From Xiphophorus maculatus (taxonomy: Eukaryota > Chordata > Actinopteri > Cyprinodontiformes > Poeciliidae), in the NCBI RefSeq assembly GCF_002775205.1, contig NC_036456.1, positions 23,821,968 to 23,885,967 on the forward strand: a stretch of 64,000 bases of DNA, in the 5' to 3' direction. Made by a program: the position numbers and the translations under genes. Position 1 is the first letter of the stretch. Every line of letters starts with the position of its first letter. The notes under the pieces are model-generated. The model did no database searches. It was not told the origin of the DNA and worked only from the letters and a program-made list of their open reading frames with translations. This document shows, one piece after another, positions 55,601 through 64,000 of the stretch.

Positions 55601-57349
55601 TCAAACAATAGCAAGAAACTTGAAGCTAACTTGTCGCAAATGCATATTTGTGCAGCAAGGACTCCAGTATTTACAACTTAAGATGATAAAAATAAAGAAA
55701 AACAATCAATCAAAAAACATTTTTGGTCAATCGACGAAAGCAAAAATATCTGGGCGATTAAATATTCTGAAAATCACTGAACTATTACAGATCTGAGCAG
55801 ACATTTTACAGTCGGTCGCTCCAATCAACTAACCAGTAATTACGCTACTGGATGCACCGTTACTTCAAAAAAAAGTGAACTTAAGTTTAAAGAATTTCCT
55901 GATAAAGTAAACATCAGAGTGGCGTAGAGTACCAATACGTTGTACTCAAATAAAAAGTGGCCGCCCAGGATATTACTCAAGTAGGAGTAAAAAAGTATTT
56001 TGAACTTAAGTACAGAGTAACATTTGATTTCTTTTGATTTTGTCTTTTACAATGATGTCAAACAAAACAAAGTCATAAGCAAATTATGGCCATTTTAAAA
56101 CTAAAATTACAAATATAATTATAAAAATATCAAACTTTAAGCAGATAAAACACTTTACTTGGAGCGCCACAACCAATTGGGAACGAGGGGTGAGAGAATA
56201 TACAGAGTTTAAAGTACTTCCAATAAATGGTACTTATCTATATTCATTTGACCTCCAAAGGCTCAATAACGTTACAACATAGCTGGCGTAGAGACAAGAG
56301 GTCTCACTCTATGATAAACTGTAGGACTGAATCTAAATTTTATGGATGTTTTGCTAAAATGTGTTTGTTCATATAAGTGAAAGTAAAAAGCACAATGTAG
56401 TCAAACTACCAAAAGTACACCATTTTCAAATAAATGTAGGCAGTTCCTACATATCTCTGGTAAACATACGCATAATATTATTTATCTACTTGTTTTTATT
56501 CCTATTGAGAATGACCAAACTATTCTAGTTTGATATACCTTAAGAGAATTTGAAAATAATACAAGCGGAGTGTCATTTTGTTTCTCTATCATTGTTTTAA
56601 TGGTGAAAATACAATCTATAGAAACAACTTTGATCTTTGACCAAATAAAATGGACAACAGCCTACAAAATTACATTTATTATAGCTACTAATGAGACTAA
56701 ATGTTACATTTTAATTTCTGTTTCATAAATTTTACATATTGTTGGGAATTGTGGACCATAATTAGATTATTAGAAAGTCCTAAAGCATTGCTAACTCAAT
56801 GTTCCACTAATTAGGCACAGAAACGTTCAAAGAGGCTCAAAAATTATTTTTAAAGTGTGTAAATGCTTTTTTTAATAAGTCTATTGACTGTAGGAGGATT
56901 TAATGCTTCTGGTTACTTATGGTGACGCATTAAAATGTTGACAAACCAGCTAGAGATGAGAGGAAGATGAGTTTTTGTCAGCACGGTGTAATATTTCACA
57001 GTCATACTCCAAATATCACAGCTGGCTCCATTTGAAGCTACAAACGAGCCGCTCATTTAAAGAGACAGCGCACTTTAATCCAGTTTTCACCCAACATGTA
57101 TTGTTATGGACACTAATTATAGACTACAATTATTTTTTCCTGGATAAGAAAGCTTACTCGGTTGTGACAGCTGATTTTATACAAACTATATTGAAAGATT
57201 GAAGCGTGAGCAGGTGCAAAAGAGGGCAGTAATCAGAGCATTTCTGCCCTTTATTTACCTCCGGAGCTGTTCGGTTGTCGTCGGACCACTTGATCCCGGG
57301 TGTCTCTTCGCAGGTTTTCCTCCTCTTCTTCTGACCGAGCTTCTGCCAT
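30251..57349 (-). CDS. sh3d19: SH3D19-like multi-SH3 adaptor protein, 17 exons
   Basis: Exons, 5' to 3' on the - strand: 57349-57259, 48132-48096, 44664-44624, 43096-43030, 42636-42501, 41663-41510, 41434-40331, 37105-37040, 35070-34836, 34347-34116, 34042-33833, 32363-32305, 32223-31979, 31121-31093, 30941-30767, 30540-30446, 30358-30251. Every intron is GT...AG, phases agree at all 16 joins, and the sum is 3084 bases (1027 residues). The protein starts MAEARSEEEEENLRR, has GPLSSIRAVIKRTS and RRPEITILAAEPLP, a PPSY motif, long proline-rich parts, RPKPGHPLY, and three SH3 domains at the C-terminus, ending PKNYISFL. SH3D19 family proteins bind ADAM tails and endocytic factors at the membrane and cytoskeleton. 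The human protein has five SH3 domains; only the last three are clear here. The identity is recalled, not searched. Confidence 0.88.
30446..30540 (-). CDS. sh3d19: SH3D19-like exon 16 (start of last SH3)
   Basis: Encodes a Q/P-rich linker and AKAVFDFTAESEDELTLK, the ALYDF-type strand and acidic RT loop of the last SH3. Flanked by CTCATCAG and GTGTGCG. Confidence 0.88.
30767..30941 (-). CDS. sh3d19: SH3D19-like exon 15 (penultimate SH3)
   Basis: One whole SH3 in a single exon: WVMALFDFPGQTADDLSF, then WRRGRLDGREGLFPAAF. The preceding micro-exon 31121-31093 (29 bases, CAACACTAAAAC...ATTAAAG) supplies the linker and keeps phase. Confidence 0.88.
31979..32223 (-). CDS. sh3d19: SH3D19-like exon 13 (first clear SH3)
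   Basis: Encodes RCVALFDYEGEDDDELTF, EEWGRGQIHGRTGIFPLNF and a Glu/Thr-rich linker. This corresponds to the third SH3 of the human protein by motif order. The short exon 32363-32305 lies just upstream. Confidence 0.88.
32470..32535. repeat. LINE-tail-like dispersed repeat
   Basis: CAACTTATTTATATAGCACATTAAAACAACAG is the kind of tail found at the 3' end of many fish non-LTR elements; a related copy lies at about 47590. It is intronic in the SH3D19-like gene. Confidence 0.45.
32920..33440. repeat. Dispersed repeat (GGTGGGTAGAGTA family), copies a and b
   Basis: GAGGTGGGTAGAGTACCCAA...CTCAAGTAAGAGTA at 32920-33060, and a second half at about 33225-33440 (CAGTGGGTAGAAAATCCAG...CTCAAGTAAGAGCAGAAATAC). 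Further copies lie at 55915-56440 and 57940-58190. The family is a common fish non-coding element; its class is uncertain. It fills the intron between exons 12 and 11. Confidence 0.6.
33833..34042 (-). CDS. sh3d19: SH3D19-like exon 11 (possible SH3 remnant)
   Basis: Exactly 70 codons beginning KEEVLIVLDNPKPAPADS and ending IEDLNQSDFQ. In human SH3D19 the next block after RPKPGHPLY is an SH3 with a similar DVLVML strand. Here only that strand-like start is recognisable, and the rest is Ser/Gln/Asp-rich linker. Confidence 0.8.
34116..34347 (-). CDS. sh3d19: SH3D19-like exon 10 (proline-rich)
   Basis: Encodes PPSVKLLPLRPPPIKSAPSR through KKGPPLPPRPKPGHPLYNSY. PLPPRPKP is a class of SH3-binding motif. 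RPKPGHPLY is one of the strongest links to SH3D19. Confidence 0.85.
34836..35070 (-). CDS. sh3d19: SH3D19-like exon 9 (proline/alanine-rich)
   Basis: Encodes PSLAPKPTAVPPACP through SGPTLPQ, with many PKPP and APAP units. Exon 8 (37105-37040) upstream encodes KGGSIRSTVKPAAPTSPRRA. Both are disordered linker by composition. Confidence 0.85.
35540..35780. repeat. Dispersed fish repeat in intron 8
   Basis: AAAGGTGTTCTATTATTGG, TTTGAGATCTTGAGACTGTGG and AGGTCATCGGAGCACAGTGA follow the order of a repeat widespread in fish (GGTGCTCTATTGGATTGAGATCTGGTGACTGTGGAGGCCATT). The class is uncertain. A local inverted run (CACTTTGTTTTGAAACAACAAAG) follows. Confidence 0.45.
36295..36385. mobile_element. hAT-like element end
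   Basis: CAACGATTAATCGATTGC...GTGATTAATCACGATTAATAATTTCAGCCC resembles the terminal part of fish hAT elements (TAGGGCTG...ATTAATC). No partner end is identified. Confidence 0.4.
36386..36561. mobile_element. Palindromic MITE (near-perfect hairpin)
   Basis: The left arm starts CTATTAATAAAGG...GAGCCAAATGTTG and the right arm ends CAACATTTGGCTC...CTTATTAATAG. Inner arms also pair (GCAACTTTTATGTTT with AAACATAAAAGTTGC). Only a ten-base insert (CACACTGAAG) and a few mismatches break the stem. It is intronic and has no coding frame. Confidence 0.7.
38215..38675 (-). mobile_element. Non-LTR retrotransposon (LINE) fragment
   Basis: On the - strand, a frame with MGDNGGLVLANSTVRN and an overlapping one with IIKECSKISGIPLDNLIDLY resemble the C-terminal end of fish LINE reverse transcriptase. 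They are followed by a tail ending at AACTTTATTGTCCTTGAAGGGCAA (plus strand 38220-38245). Two frames are needed, so it is frameshifted and dead. The family is not certain. Confidence 0.4.
38676..38902 (-). mobile_element. tRNA-derived SINE with intact target-site duplication
   Basis: The body is at 38691-38887. Read on the - strand it starts GGGGCGTGGCGTAGGGCGTAG (A-box region), has the B-box GGGTTCGACTCCC, and the tail ...CCCCTGGAGGGGTAAAAAAAA. The 15-base ACATTTAGCCATTCT stands on both sides (38676-38690 and 38888-38902), a perfect duplication, so the insertion is fairly young. It resembles tRNA-Leu-type fish SINEs. Confidence 0.85.
40331..41434 (-). CDS. sh3d19: SH3D19-like exon 7 (large low-complexity exon)
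   Basis: A 1104-base exon, over a third of the coding length. It begins RRSARPPRPPPP and contains Ser/Thr-rich then Arg/Pro-rich parts (ERPRPRPRTRLARQPV), a helix-like block (GKYLQELLEAFSSDDWGF), an acidic block (SEDGAEEEDMATLRARIQAF), and many PKP/PAPRPPPPK SH3-binding-type motifs. Flanked by TTCTTAG and GTGAGT. The opposite strand is also open over 211 codons, which is a composition effect. Confidence 0.88.
41510..41663 (-). CDS. sh3d19: SH3D19-like exon 6 (PPSY motif)
   Basis: Starts PPPSYEEVIREKTQEQ. PPSY is a PPxY motif of the kind bound by WW domains of NEDD4-type ligases. It ends in a linker DPGPAADPQETR. Confidence 0.87.
42501..42636 (-). CDS. sh3d19: SH3D19-like exon 5
   Basis: Encodes RPEITILAAEPLPSTSWFPG, then GGIPPPPPPPAQIWGPTIAP. 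The RPEITI-AAEPL block is a conserved N-terminal signature of the family as I recall it. Confidence 0.87.
43030..43096 (-). CDS. sh3d19: SH3D19-like exon 4 (coding microsatellite)
   Basis: 67 bases encoding SRSTSVSETH then a run of RERDRERDRD written by an AGAGAAAGAGAC repeat. Phase 1 to phase 2; acceptor CTCATCAG, donor GTAAAA. Confidence 0.82.
43692..43706. repeat. Poly-C run
   Basis: An uninterrupted run of about 14 C within intron 3. Confidence 0.7.
44624..44664 (-). CDS. sh3d19: SH3D19-like exon 3
   Basis: A 41-base exon encoding QGPLSSIRAVIKR. The donor is GTAAGTG and the acceptor CTCTGCAG. This short motif is the clearest N-terminal match to the family. Confidence 0.85.
45301..46457. 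mobile_element. hAT-like element carrying a SWIM-type fragment
   Basis: Ends TAGGGATGC and GCATCCCTA are perfect inverses, with AT-rich subterminal ATTAATCAACTG / GATCAATTAACT repeats. The inside is GC-richer and has an open frame (45569-45895, 108 codons) ending VDKITDAYCSCKAG and a stop. This is like the first half (CxC) of SWIM zinc fingers found in fish YqaJ/SWIM proteins. No 8-base target duplication and no transposase are seen. It is a non-autonomous element that seems to have picked up coding sequence. Confidence 0.6.
46586..46665. repeat. TG microsatellite
   Basis: About forty uninterrupted TG units within intron 2 of the SH3D19-like gene, able to adopt Z-DNA. The open frame across it (VCVCVC...) is an artefact. 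Confidence 0.95.
47386..47935. mobile_element. Inverted-repeat MITE containing a nested LINE fragment
   Basis: The left end (AACACTTTATTTGAAGGG...GTGCATAAGACTGACATGA) and the inverse of the right end (CAACACTTTATTTGAAAAGG...GTGCATAAGACTGACATGA) are about 90% alike over 45 bases, and the inner parts (AAATAATGACACTTTTAA) pair too. The stem is interrupted by the LINE piece at about 47583-47824. Confidence 0.7.
47583..47824 (-). mobile_element. LINE 3' end, nested
   Basis: On the - strand it encodes RTRTEHGGAAFSCYASQIWN then KLPENCKTAETLVSFKS, the C-terminal end of fish non-LTR reverse transcriptases (AF-xxAPxLWNxLPxxxR...FKSxLK). A tail follows (plus-strand TTTATTTGTATAGCACATTTCAGCAAC). It is 5'-truncated. 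Confidence 0.75.
48096..48132 (-). CDS. sh3d19: SH3D19-like exon 2
   Basis: A 37-base exon encoding RPDRRKPEHRHS. The acceptor is CTCCTCAG and the donor GTACGAG. It joins exon 1 across a 9.1 kb intron in phase (GG|GT gives GGRPDRR). Confidence 0.82.
52960..53293. mobile_element. Palindromic MITE (CACTGCAAAA ends)
   Basis: The left end GCTGCAAAAACACCAAATCTTACCAAG and right end CTTGGTAAGATTTGGAGTTTTGCAGTG are inverse copies, as are inner parts (CTTGAAATAAGACAAAACTAACTTA against TAAGTTAGTTTTATCTTAGTTCAA). The sequence is that of a very abundant fish MITE. Confidence 0.8.
55915..56440. repeat. Dispersed repeat (GGTGGGTAGAGTA family), copy c
   Basis: GGCGTAGAGTACCAATACG...ATTACTCAAGTAGGAGTAAAAAAGTA and a second part near 56375 (AAGTAAAAAGCACAATGTAG). 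Diverged from the copies at 33 kb and 58 kb. Confidence 0.5.
57259..57349 (-). CDS. sh3d19: SH3D19-like exon 1 (start codon)
   Basis: The ATG at 57349-57347 opens MAEARSEEEEENLRR, QVVRRQPNSSG. Donor GTAAATAAAGG. The context before the ATG (TTTAAAGATGG) has the Kozak purine at -3. It is the only frame here whose phase fits exon 2. Confidence 0.86.
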
Positions 57350-57770
57350 CTTTAAACCCCCTTTATACGTCTCCTAGACTTAAATATTTTTCGCTTCCCT
57401 GTGTGAAAACTGAGCCCCGGTTCAGCGCGGAAAGCGCTGCGACATTTTCATCTCCCCTCCCCGGTTCTTCGTCGCTAACATCCACCACAACACAGCGTCG
57501 ACCCGGGACAAGTTCACCTAAGCACCGATAACTTTTCAGCTCCAAACGACTTCCAGGTCTGGGTAGAAACTCTGCCTCGGTGCTCGGAAGTCATTCGCGG
57601 AGGAAGGAACTGCATGAAATGAAAACCTCCGGTTATTATCCGGTGGGAACTGGCTCTGTTTCGCTTGAGGACTTTCCTCAAGCTTCCCCGTTTCCCCGCG
57701 AGCTCCTGATACCGAGCCGCACGAGCTGCCACTTCGTGACGTCACCAACTGAAAAAAAAAATGGAGACGA
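57350..57770 (-). promoter_or_regulatory. sh3d19: GC-rich promoter and 5' UTR of the SH3D19-like gene
   Basis: A locally GC- and CpG-rich stretch (AAAGCGCTGCGAC, GTCGACCCGGG, TTCGCGG, CCCGCGAGC, GTGACGTCAC) in otherwise AT-rich DNA, directly before the start codon. TGACGTCA at about 57737-57744 is a perfect CRE-type site. No TATA box stands out, as is common in CpG promoters. Confidence 0.6.
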
Positions 57771-60100
57771 CAAAAAGGTAATCTAACTGCAGAGGCGGTA
57801 CCAGCTTTAATGGGGCCCAAACCAAAGTGTCATTTTAATTAGGGGCCTCTTAAAAATGTCAAAGTGTTTTACAGTTTTAAAATTTTCTTGTGAAAATGTT
57901 AGTTTAATGACTAAAATGGAAATAACTCATAAAATAATGCAATTACATTTTTTTTTTCAAATCATCTTCTTTCAATATGAAACTTTAACAAAAACTTCAT
58001 GTATGTATCTGTGCCTTTTTGGTTAAAACAAGCTTCTTTTTCATTCAGTGAAGTTATTCACAGTGGGTAGAGTATCCAGAATGTTTACTGAAGTAAGAGT
58101 AGAGATACTTCATAATAAACATACTCAAGTAAAAGTAAAATGTAGAGCATAGTAAAAAATATTTCAGACAATATATATATTTTTCAAAAGTTGACCGGGA
58201 GCTTCCAGATTTAAATAGCCACATGGATAAAGAGTGACAGTTGTAAATAGAGAGAGAGGGGCTAATATTCTGACCGGGTCAATTCTGCAGTTAAAATCTG
58301 GAGAGCTTGGAAGGAGTGGACATGTTTAATTTGTTTTGCTTTCAAGCGATTAAAAAAAGTCTTTTTTTTTTTTTTTTTAAACAGTCATGATTGCATGAAA
58401 TACAAGCAGCAGAAATTGTTCAGCTTCAAAAGTGATGTGGAATTATAACTTAGGATTTCCCTCTCTACACGTTTTATAAATTGTTTCCAATTTTTAGTTA
58501 ATTTAAATGGAAATTAGCTTAATTTTACCTTTCAGAAAGAAATAGAGCAAATTTAATATTATTGAAGTGTCTTGGGCGCCCCCTGCTGGCCACAGATCCC
58601 CGAGCAGCGCCTAATTTGTTGCAACTTAACTGGAAAGTAATGACTTTTATCACTTAAAAAAATTTCAAACTTATTTTATCATGTGGTATATTAGTCCACA
58701 CTAATCAGTTTTTCTCAAAATACTTTAATATGAATCATATTTTAACATGTTAATTTCTGAACATTTCAAACAATAAACCATTTAGAGAAGCTTGACAAAA
58801 ACATGAATTGTTTTCTCAGTATTAGTCTAGAAAAAAATGGGTTTTTGATTTTAATTATACTTTGTAAATGTAAACAAGCCTTCCTTTGAGATGTATCAAC
58901 TTTTTTAGACTTTCACTAGATTGTTCATGATTCTTTACACAAAGTGCTTCAAACGTTAGTTTTAATAATAGGCCTTCAAATAAAGACAGTGAAGACCTTA
59001 GTGGGGACAAAGACAAACAAATAAATAAAAAACAACTTTAAAAAGAGACACAAGCAGCATATCAGTGAAAAAAAACTGCAGATGTTTTCAACTTTACTGA
59101 CACACACAGTATTTGCAGTTCTAGGTTCTTGCCAGAAGATGGTGCTGTAGCACACAAAACAAAGCGCTGAATCACGTTAGTTTGCATCCTCAGAAAAACT
59201 GTACGTACAACTGGCAGTTTGTTAAAAATAAAAATAAAATAAAAGGGTTTGAGATTATTTTTGGCAAAAAGAAAAAGTAAATAGCCAAAATAAAGACAAT
59301 CGATCAATCATATTATTTGTAGAAGACAGTTTATGACGCCCAATGCAGGAAAAATGAAATGACAAAACAGATTGAGAGCAAATAGGGACAAGAATCCAAA
59401 CCATAATCACACCACCAAATGTTAAACTAAGTAAATAAACAATCAGACAGATTAAAAAGTGAAAGCGAATAACTAAAATTTCTTTCTGTTTGTAGAGTAT
59501 TTTGCAATAATTTAAAAATGCAAAATTTTTAAACAACTTTCAACCATAAAAAAATAATTAAAATAATCTTGAATTTACATTTAATTTATGATGAAAACAC
59601 AAACAATAGTAAAAGTGTAACCAAAGTATCAAAAATATAAAAAATTTTAACTTAATTTTTTAATTTAATTAGCTTTTTTTTAAATGAGAAATCTAACAAA
59701 GCATATAATAATACAGGTATGTAAAATTCATTGAGGGCGGCGGTATCCTAATAATATAATAAAATGACATAATAAAACATTATTGAAGTACAACCTGTCT
59801 CAGAATAACTGTTAGTTCTAATTTTAATCATTTGCATCAAACATAAAAATGTTTTATTCTCATTAAGGTGGTGATATGGTGACCAAAGCTGGATCATGTA
59901 ATTAAAACTTGAGCGTAATTAAAACTATTTTAATTGGGCATACAGACAATTTTGCATGAAACTGTCTGAATTCCTGACTGACACACTTCTATATATTTAT
60001 ATGACCTCAACATTTTTATATTCTAATGTTCAGATGTAACTGAAGTCATAATTTCTCTCAAAACAAAGCAAACCAGTCTATTTATGACTATTGTATTACG
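57771..60100. other. Intergenic, repeats, no gene seen
   Basis: Contains copy d of the GGTGGGTAGAGTA-family repeat (about 57940-58190) and AT-rich sequence. Open frames at 59.0-59.5 kb (- strand) have no domain. Confidence 0.5.
57940..58190. repeat. Dispersed repeat (GGTGGGTAGAGTA family), copy d
   Basis: TTTTGGTTAAAACAAGCTTC...CAGTGGGTAGAGTATCCAG...CTCAAGTAAAAGTAAAATG closely parallels 33280-33400. Located just upstream of the SH3D19-like promoter. Confidence 0.6.
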
Positions 60101-60369
60101 TGAATGGGCGGGGCTTCCACTCCAGGTGGGCGTGGTTTGTTGGGCCAGTGGGCGTGGCTACAGCGAGCCTGTCGGGCAGCAGCAGAATGAGTGACTGTTG
60201 CGCCGCTTAAAGCCTCATAAATGACACGGCGGCCAGAAACAGCAGAACCTCTGAGCTTCAAACCCAACAAACCTCTGGATTTATGAACGTTTCTGGATTT
60301 TAAACCGTCTGTGGGAACTTTTCTTTAGTTCTTTTAGCAACTTGGAGCAACAGACAGCCGACCACAGAG
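60101..60369 (+). promoter_or_regulatory. Promoter and probable non-coding first exon of a downstream + strand gene
   Basis: A GC box (GGGCGGGGC at about 60107) and repeated GGGCGTGG boxes (60128, 60149) are followed by a TTAAAGCCTCATAAATG region. A leader without ATG-led frame then ends in CCACAGAG|GTAAGAAAC, a strong splice donor at 60370. If real, the exon runs roughly 60230-60369. In mammals the gene beyond SH3D19's 5' end on the opposite strand is FHIP1A (FAM160A1); assigning this exon to it would be guesswork. Confidence 0.45.
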
Positions 60370-63300
60370 GTAAGAAACATCTAGCTGTTACCAAATCACT
60401 GCGACAGACACCTATAGGTAGACTGAATTACTGATGTACAAAAACGACAGGCAATTAAATGTACACAGCAATAAACACGCTCTATGTCATTTAAATAAGC
60501 CTATAAAGCCTGTTTTAAATAAGAATAAAACAGCAATAAAAAGCAATATTCAATAGAAGGATCAAGAAGGGTCACATCTCTTCAGTTTGACTTGTTTAAT
60601 ATAATAATATCCAGGTTTGTTTTGTTTTGTACTGCTGAGCAATGCTGATCCACCTGTTTCTGTGTGATGTAGGAGGATTCATTGACCTGAACTAACATTA
60701 AACAAATAAGTTCTGCTCTCACCGCTGCTGTCCAAAACCCAACCAGAATCAGAAAATGGAAATGTTTCCGAAGAGATTAATAGGTTTATTTTTTAGTATC
60801 TTTTTGACATCAGAATTTCAAATTACAGAATCAGTACAATCCTTAAAATGAGTGGTTTTCTGTCAATTTCACCGGCTTTACATGCTGGTTTGACTTTTTT
60901 CTCCTGTGGCCATGTAAACACAAACGGTCTGATCTGCTGGATCTATAAATAAATATTAAATTTCTGATAATAAAAAAAATGACACAAATACTTTATTGTC
61001 ATTTTCTTAGTTTGGATTGTGGACTGATTTGGAGATTTACATTAGGTGAGTGGAGCTAAATATGGGTTTAAAAAGTTCCTCAACACTTTTAATCACAAAT
61101 AAAAGGAGAAGCATTTTAAGACTTTTTAAACATTTTACAATGGCTGCAATAAATTTTTTCAGACCATTATTTTAGTACTATTAATAATGTTTGAAACTCC
61201 AAATACTGGCTTAATACATAAATTGTGTTATTCATACATTTAAATGGAGTTCAGTCAAATGAAGTGCATTTTAATTCATTTAAATAAAATTTTTATTTAT
61301 CTGATTCAGGCTTGTTGTTAAAAAGCTGCTATCATTTATCACTTCCATTCTGAGCAAGAGCAAGGGGATAGTGGAGAGAAAAACTCTGATTTAACATGAA
61401 AAATCCTCTAAAAAAACAGTGATTGTCACTTTAAATTCAAAATATGAGTCCAAAACAAAATGACTTCAAATCTAAAAAACGTACCACAAAATTAAACGCA
61501 ACTTATTGACACATGAGCTCAGTGCAAAGTACAAGAAAGTAAATGAACCAATGTGAAGAAAATTGAGCTACAAATAGGTCATGCTGCAAAAGAATAAAAG
61601 AAAAATATATAGAAAATAAGTAACATTAAAAACTTGCTAGCAAATGATAAAGTAATCGTTGGACTTTAAGGGAAAGTTGCAGTAAACATTCACATTTCTA
61701 GTTCTGATTTAATGGATCAAACCGTTTCTGCACATCTCAGGAGTTTGTTTAGAGATCATAGAAACTAAATACTTCCTGCCGTTGATTATTCCTCCTGGGA
61801 ACAAGGAGTGAGCTGGACTTTGACTCCAGCAGCAGCATTTTGGACCAGCACCAGTTGCCTGATGGATTTTTAAATACATTTTCAATATTTTTATCGTCTT
61901 CCTCAGCTGTTCTTCTGTCTGTTTTAATTAGAAACACTTTATTATGACAGTTTTCTAAGTTTTCTAAGCTGATTTTGTAATAATGTCTGTGTAATTTGAG
62001 GTACGGCTCAAACTCTTCAGACAGTCAAATAAAGCTCCACTTTTTTAATTACTGCAGTTTAATTAGATTATTGTCAGCTTAAAACCTAAAACATTGAATT
62101 AAAACGGGTCAGAAGAGAGTCCAGGTAACTGTGTTTGGCCGTTTGTTTAATCTCTGAAGGCATGTGGCCGTCTGACTGACTGACTTTGGGATTAAACATC
62201 ATCATCTCATCTCAGATTACTCCCCATCTCTGTCTGCAACAGAAACAAACACACTGGTTCTTCTCTCTCTGTGAGGACCACCGCTGACCTGATGCATTCC
62301 TCAGCTCTTATCTCAAATCAGATTCAAACCTTGAAAGGATGATCAGGTTTCAGTTTGGTTCTGCAAAAACTCACCAAATATTTTAATATCGGTTTGCTGG
62401 TTTGCAGAGGTAAACAAAGTATGAATCCTTTTATAATTGCATGGATAACAGATGATCATTTTATCTGTTTTTGTCATGAAGTTTTCTGGATTTTTTGCAT
62501 GTTGTGTGTGCAACTAGGATTTGAATCAGAGGGTTTTTGTCTACAGACACACCACCCATTATATTAGTGGTAATGTGAGCTGCATGTTCGACTTGAACGT
62601 CTGCAGCCATGTTGGCTCGCAGGAATGCAGTCAAGTCGGTTTGCGAGGTTTCTGAGTGTGACCAAACAATTTGCTGCATATTTTCTAAAATCCATTTTTT
62701 ACGTGATCCAGCAAAAAGAGAAATTGATAATATGCTCTTTAAGGCTAATTTTTAACACTAGACTTTACACAAAACATGCTAATAAAAATAATGAAAGGTG
62801 CACAGTTTAATTTAATGGCTGTGTAATTATCTCATCTCAAATGCGCTGAGCTGGAGAAAATGCTCAGACAGAAACACACACACACCAACACACACAACCT
62901 GGGATGACCAAACAGGAAATAGGAACAAAATCCAACAGTTCATCCCATCCAAACCCACACAGATTAGAGCCCAGATGGTTCAGGATGAATTAGTTTGACT
63001 CTTCTTATGGGACATTTATGTGTTCAAACAGTTATAACGTGTAGACAAAAGGCTTTATTTTAAATTTTATTGCTATTTCCTTTACGCTTTCTTGGATATA
63101 ATTCCTTTTCTGCAGGATAAAAGGTGTCATGTTGGCTCCTCAGTGTCTTCCCGGCAGCTGAACAGGGGTAGCATCGCTGCGATATCTTCGAATCCTCTCT
63201 GGGTATTCCTGGAATTTCCCGGAACGCCCAGGGTGGGACGCAGACATGCTGTCACTTTTTCCTGTTTGTATGTTACCGCTGACGGCCTGCATGTACTTCC

Positions 63301-64000
63301 TGTTTCAAACATGAAGAAAGTCACATTAAAAGATGCTAAGTTGAGTAAAATAGGAGATATTATTCAGACATTTTTAAGCTGCTTATCATTAGATCATAAA
63401 TTGTTGAAATCTTTGAGTCGTTGTCTCAGCAGAGCTAAAAAATATATTTCATTGTGATGGATTTTGAAAGTTGATTTTAAAAACATGGTGGACTGAATTA
63501 AACCATGGAAGGAAATCTACACAAACAAACCGCGACATGTGGACAATACATGGACGCTCTTTGTTTGTCCGCACTGACGCCACAGTGTGAGTCGAGTTCA
63601 TGCAAACAGGAGATAAAACTAACTTTTAGTGTCTTAGTTACTGCCAAGGATGGCCACTAATTTTGGAGGACTTTATTTAAAAAGGGACAATCTATGACTC
63701 CAACATAAATGCCCCCGTTTGATGCGCTGTAACTAATTCATATCTGCAGTCCCTTTTATATTTTACCTTTGTGTTAGTCTGTTTGATGTTCGTTCATCCA
63801 TCCATTACACAGAAACGTCCCGATTGTGGGACAATAAAGGATATTTATAATCTATTCTTAGACTTATTTGCATATTTCACCATATGCAGATAATAGAAAC
63901 ATCTTCAAAGTAAAACTAAATGTAAGGTTGATAGAGAAAGAGATTTAGGATTTGTTTTTCCAATAGAGAAGAATTATTCTGGTTCAGCCATTTGCACTTT
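60370..64000. other. No coding exon seen
   Basis: About 3.6 kb, probably the first intron of the gene whose leader ends at 60369. A 121-codon frame at 63092-63457 lacks an ATG at its start and any known domain, and is not supported. AT-rich, with a short CACA run near 62875. Confidence 0.5.

Larger units (their letters stand above)
48133..57258. other. Intron 1 of the SH3D19-like gene
   Basis: About 9.1 kb without a supported exon on either strand. It contains a CACTGCAAAA-type MITE (52960-53293), a GGTGGGTAGAGTA-family repeat (55915-56440), and a direct repeat of AGGTCAGAG near 50370-50400. A short GC-richer stretch at about 50140-50240 could be regulatory but shows no clear motif. Confidence 0.6.

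Noticed and set aside
63092-63457. 121-codon open frame at the right end
   Set aside because: It starts at a non-ATG codon, has no recognisable domain, and the overlapping - strand frame is equally open.
1-64000. CRISPR arrays, operons, bacterial-type signals
   Set aside because: No regularly spaced direct repeats, and all genes have vertebrate structure; ribosome-binding sites and operons do not apply.

Overview
The window is vertebrate nuclear DNA, most probably from a teleost fish. Genes have introns with GT/AG borders. The intergenic DNA is AT-rich and carries fish-type repeats: tRNA-derived SINEs, L2-like LINE tails, Tc1-like and hAT-like remnants, and palindromic MITEs. There is also a lineage-style expansion of intronless TRIM genes. 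The species cannot be named from the sequence.

Positions 1-27 kb hold a head-to-tail array, all on the + strand, of TRIM-type E3 ligase genes of the finTRIM/TRIM25/TRIM16-like kind. Six have complete single-exon reading frames with RING, B-box(es), coiled coil and PRY/SPRY (starts at 383, 5775, 10752, 17030, 21709 and 25160). A seventh (8211-9668) keeps the RING and first B-box but has lost B-box 2, most of the coil and the SPRY. In their place it carries three intact zyxin-family LIM domains, making an uninterrupted RING-LIM chimera. Between the genes lie at least four broken TRIM remnants (about 3.2-4.2 kb, 14.7 kb, 15.6-15.9 kb, 20.35 kb). Nine sites, ahead of the six SPRY genes and three of the remnants, carry the same short upstream element, TTTCCTGGTTCcTCCC or a close variant. 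The coiled-coil segment is nearly identical between paralogs while the SPRY domains differ strongly. This suggests homogenisation of the dimerisation module alongside diversification of the target-recognition module.

Positions 27-30 kb are gene-free and hold a Tc1-like remnant and a probable solo LTR. From 57.35 kb down to 30.25 kb, on the - strand, lies one 17-exon gene that I reconstructed exon by exon. The reading phase is kept throughout and the total is 3084 bases, or 1027 codons plus stop. It is an SH3D19-like adaptor: proline-rich, with a PPSY motif and three clear C-terminal SH3 domains. The first intron is about 9.1 kb and the introns are rich in transposon debris, some of it nested. 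A GC-rich promoter lies at 57.35-57.75 kb.

Positions 57.8-64 kb contain no coding exon I can support. At 60.1-60.37 kb there is a GC-box promoter-like block followed by what looks like a non-coding first exon with a good splice donor, on the + strand and divergent from the SH3D19-like gene. Its coding part would lie beyond the window.
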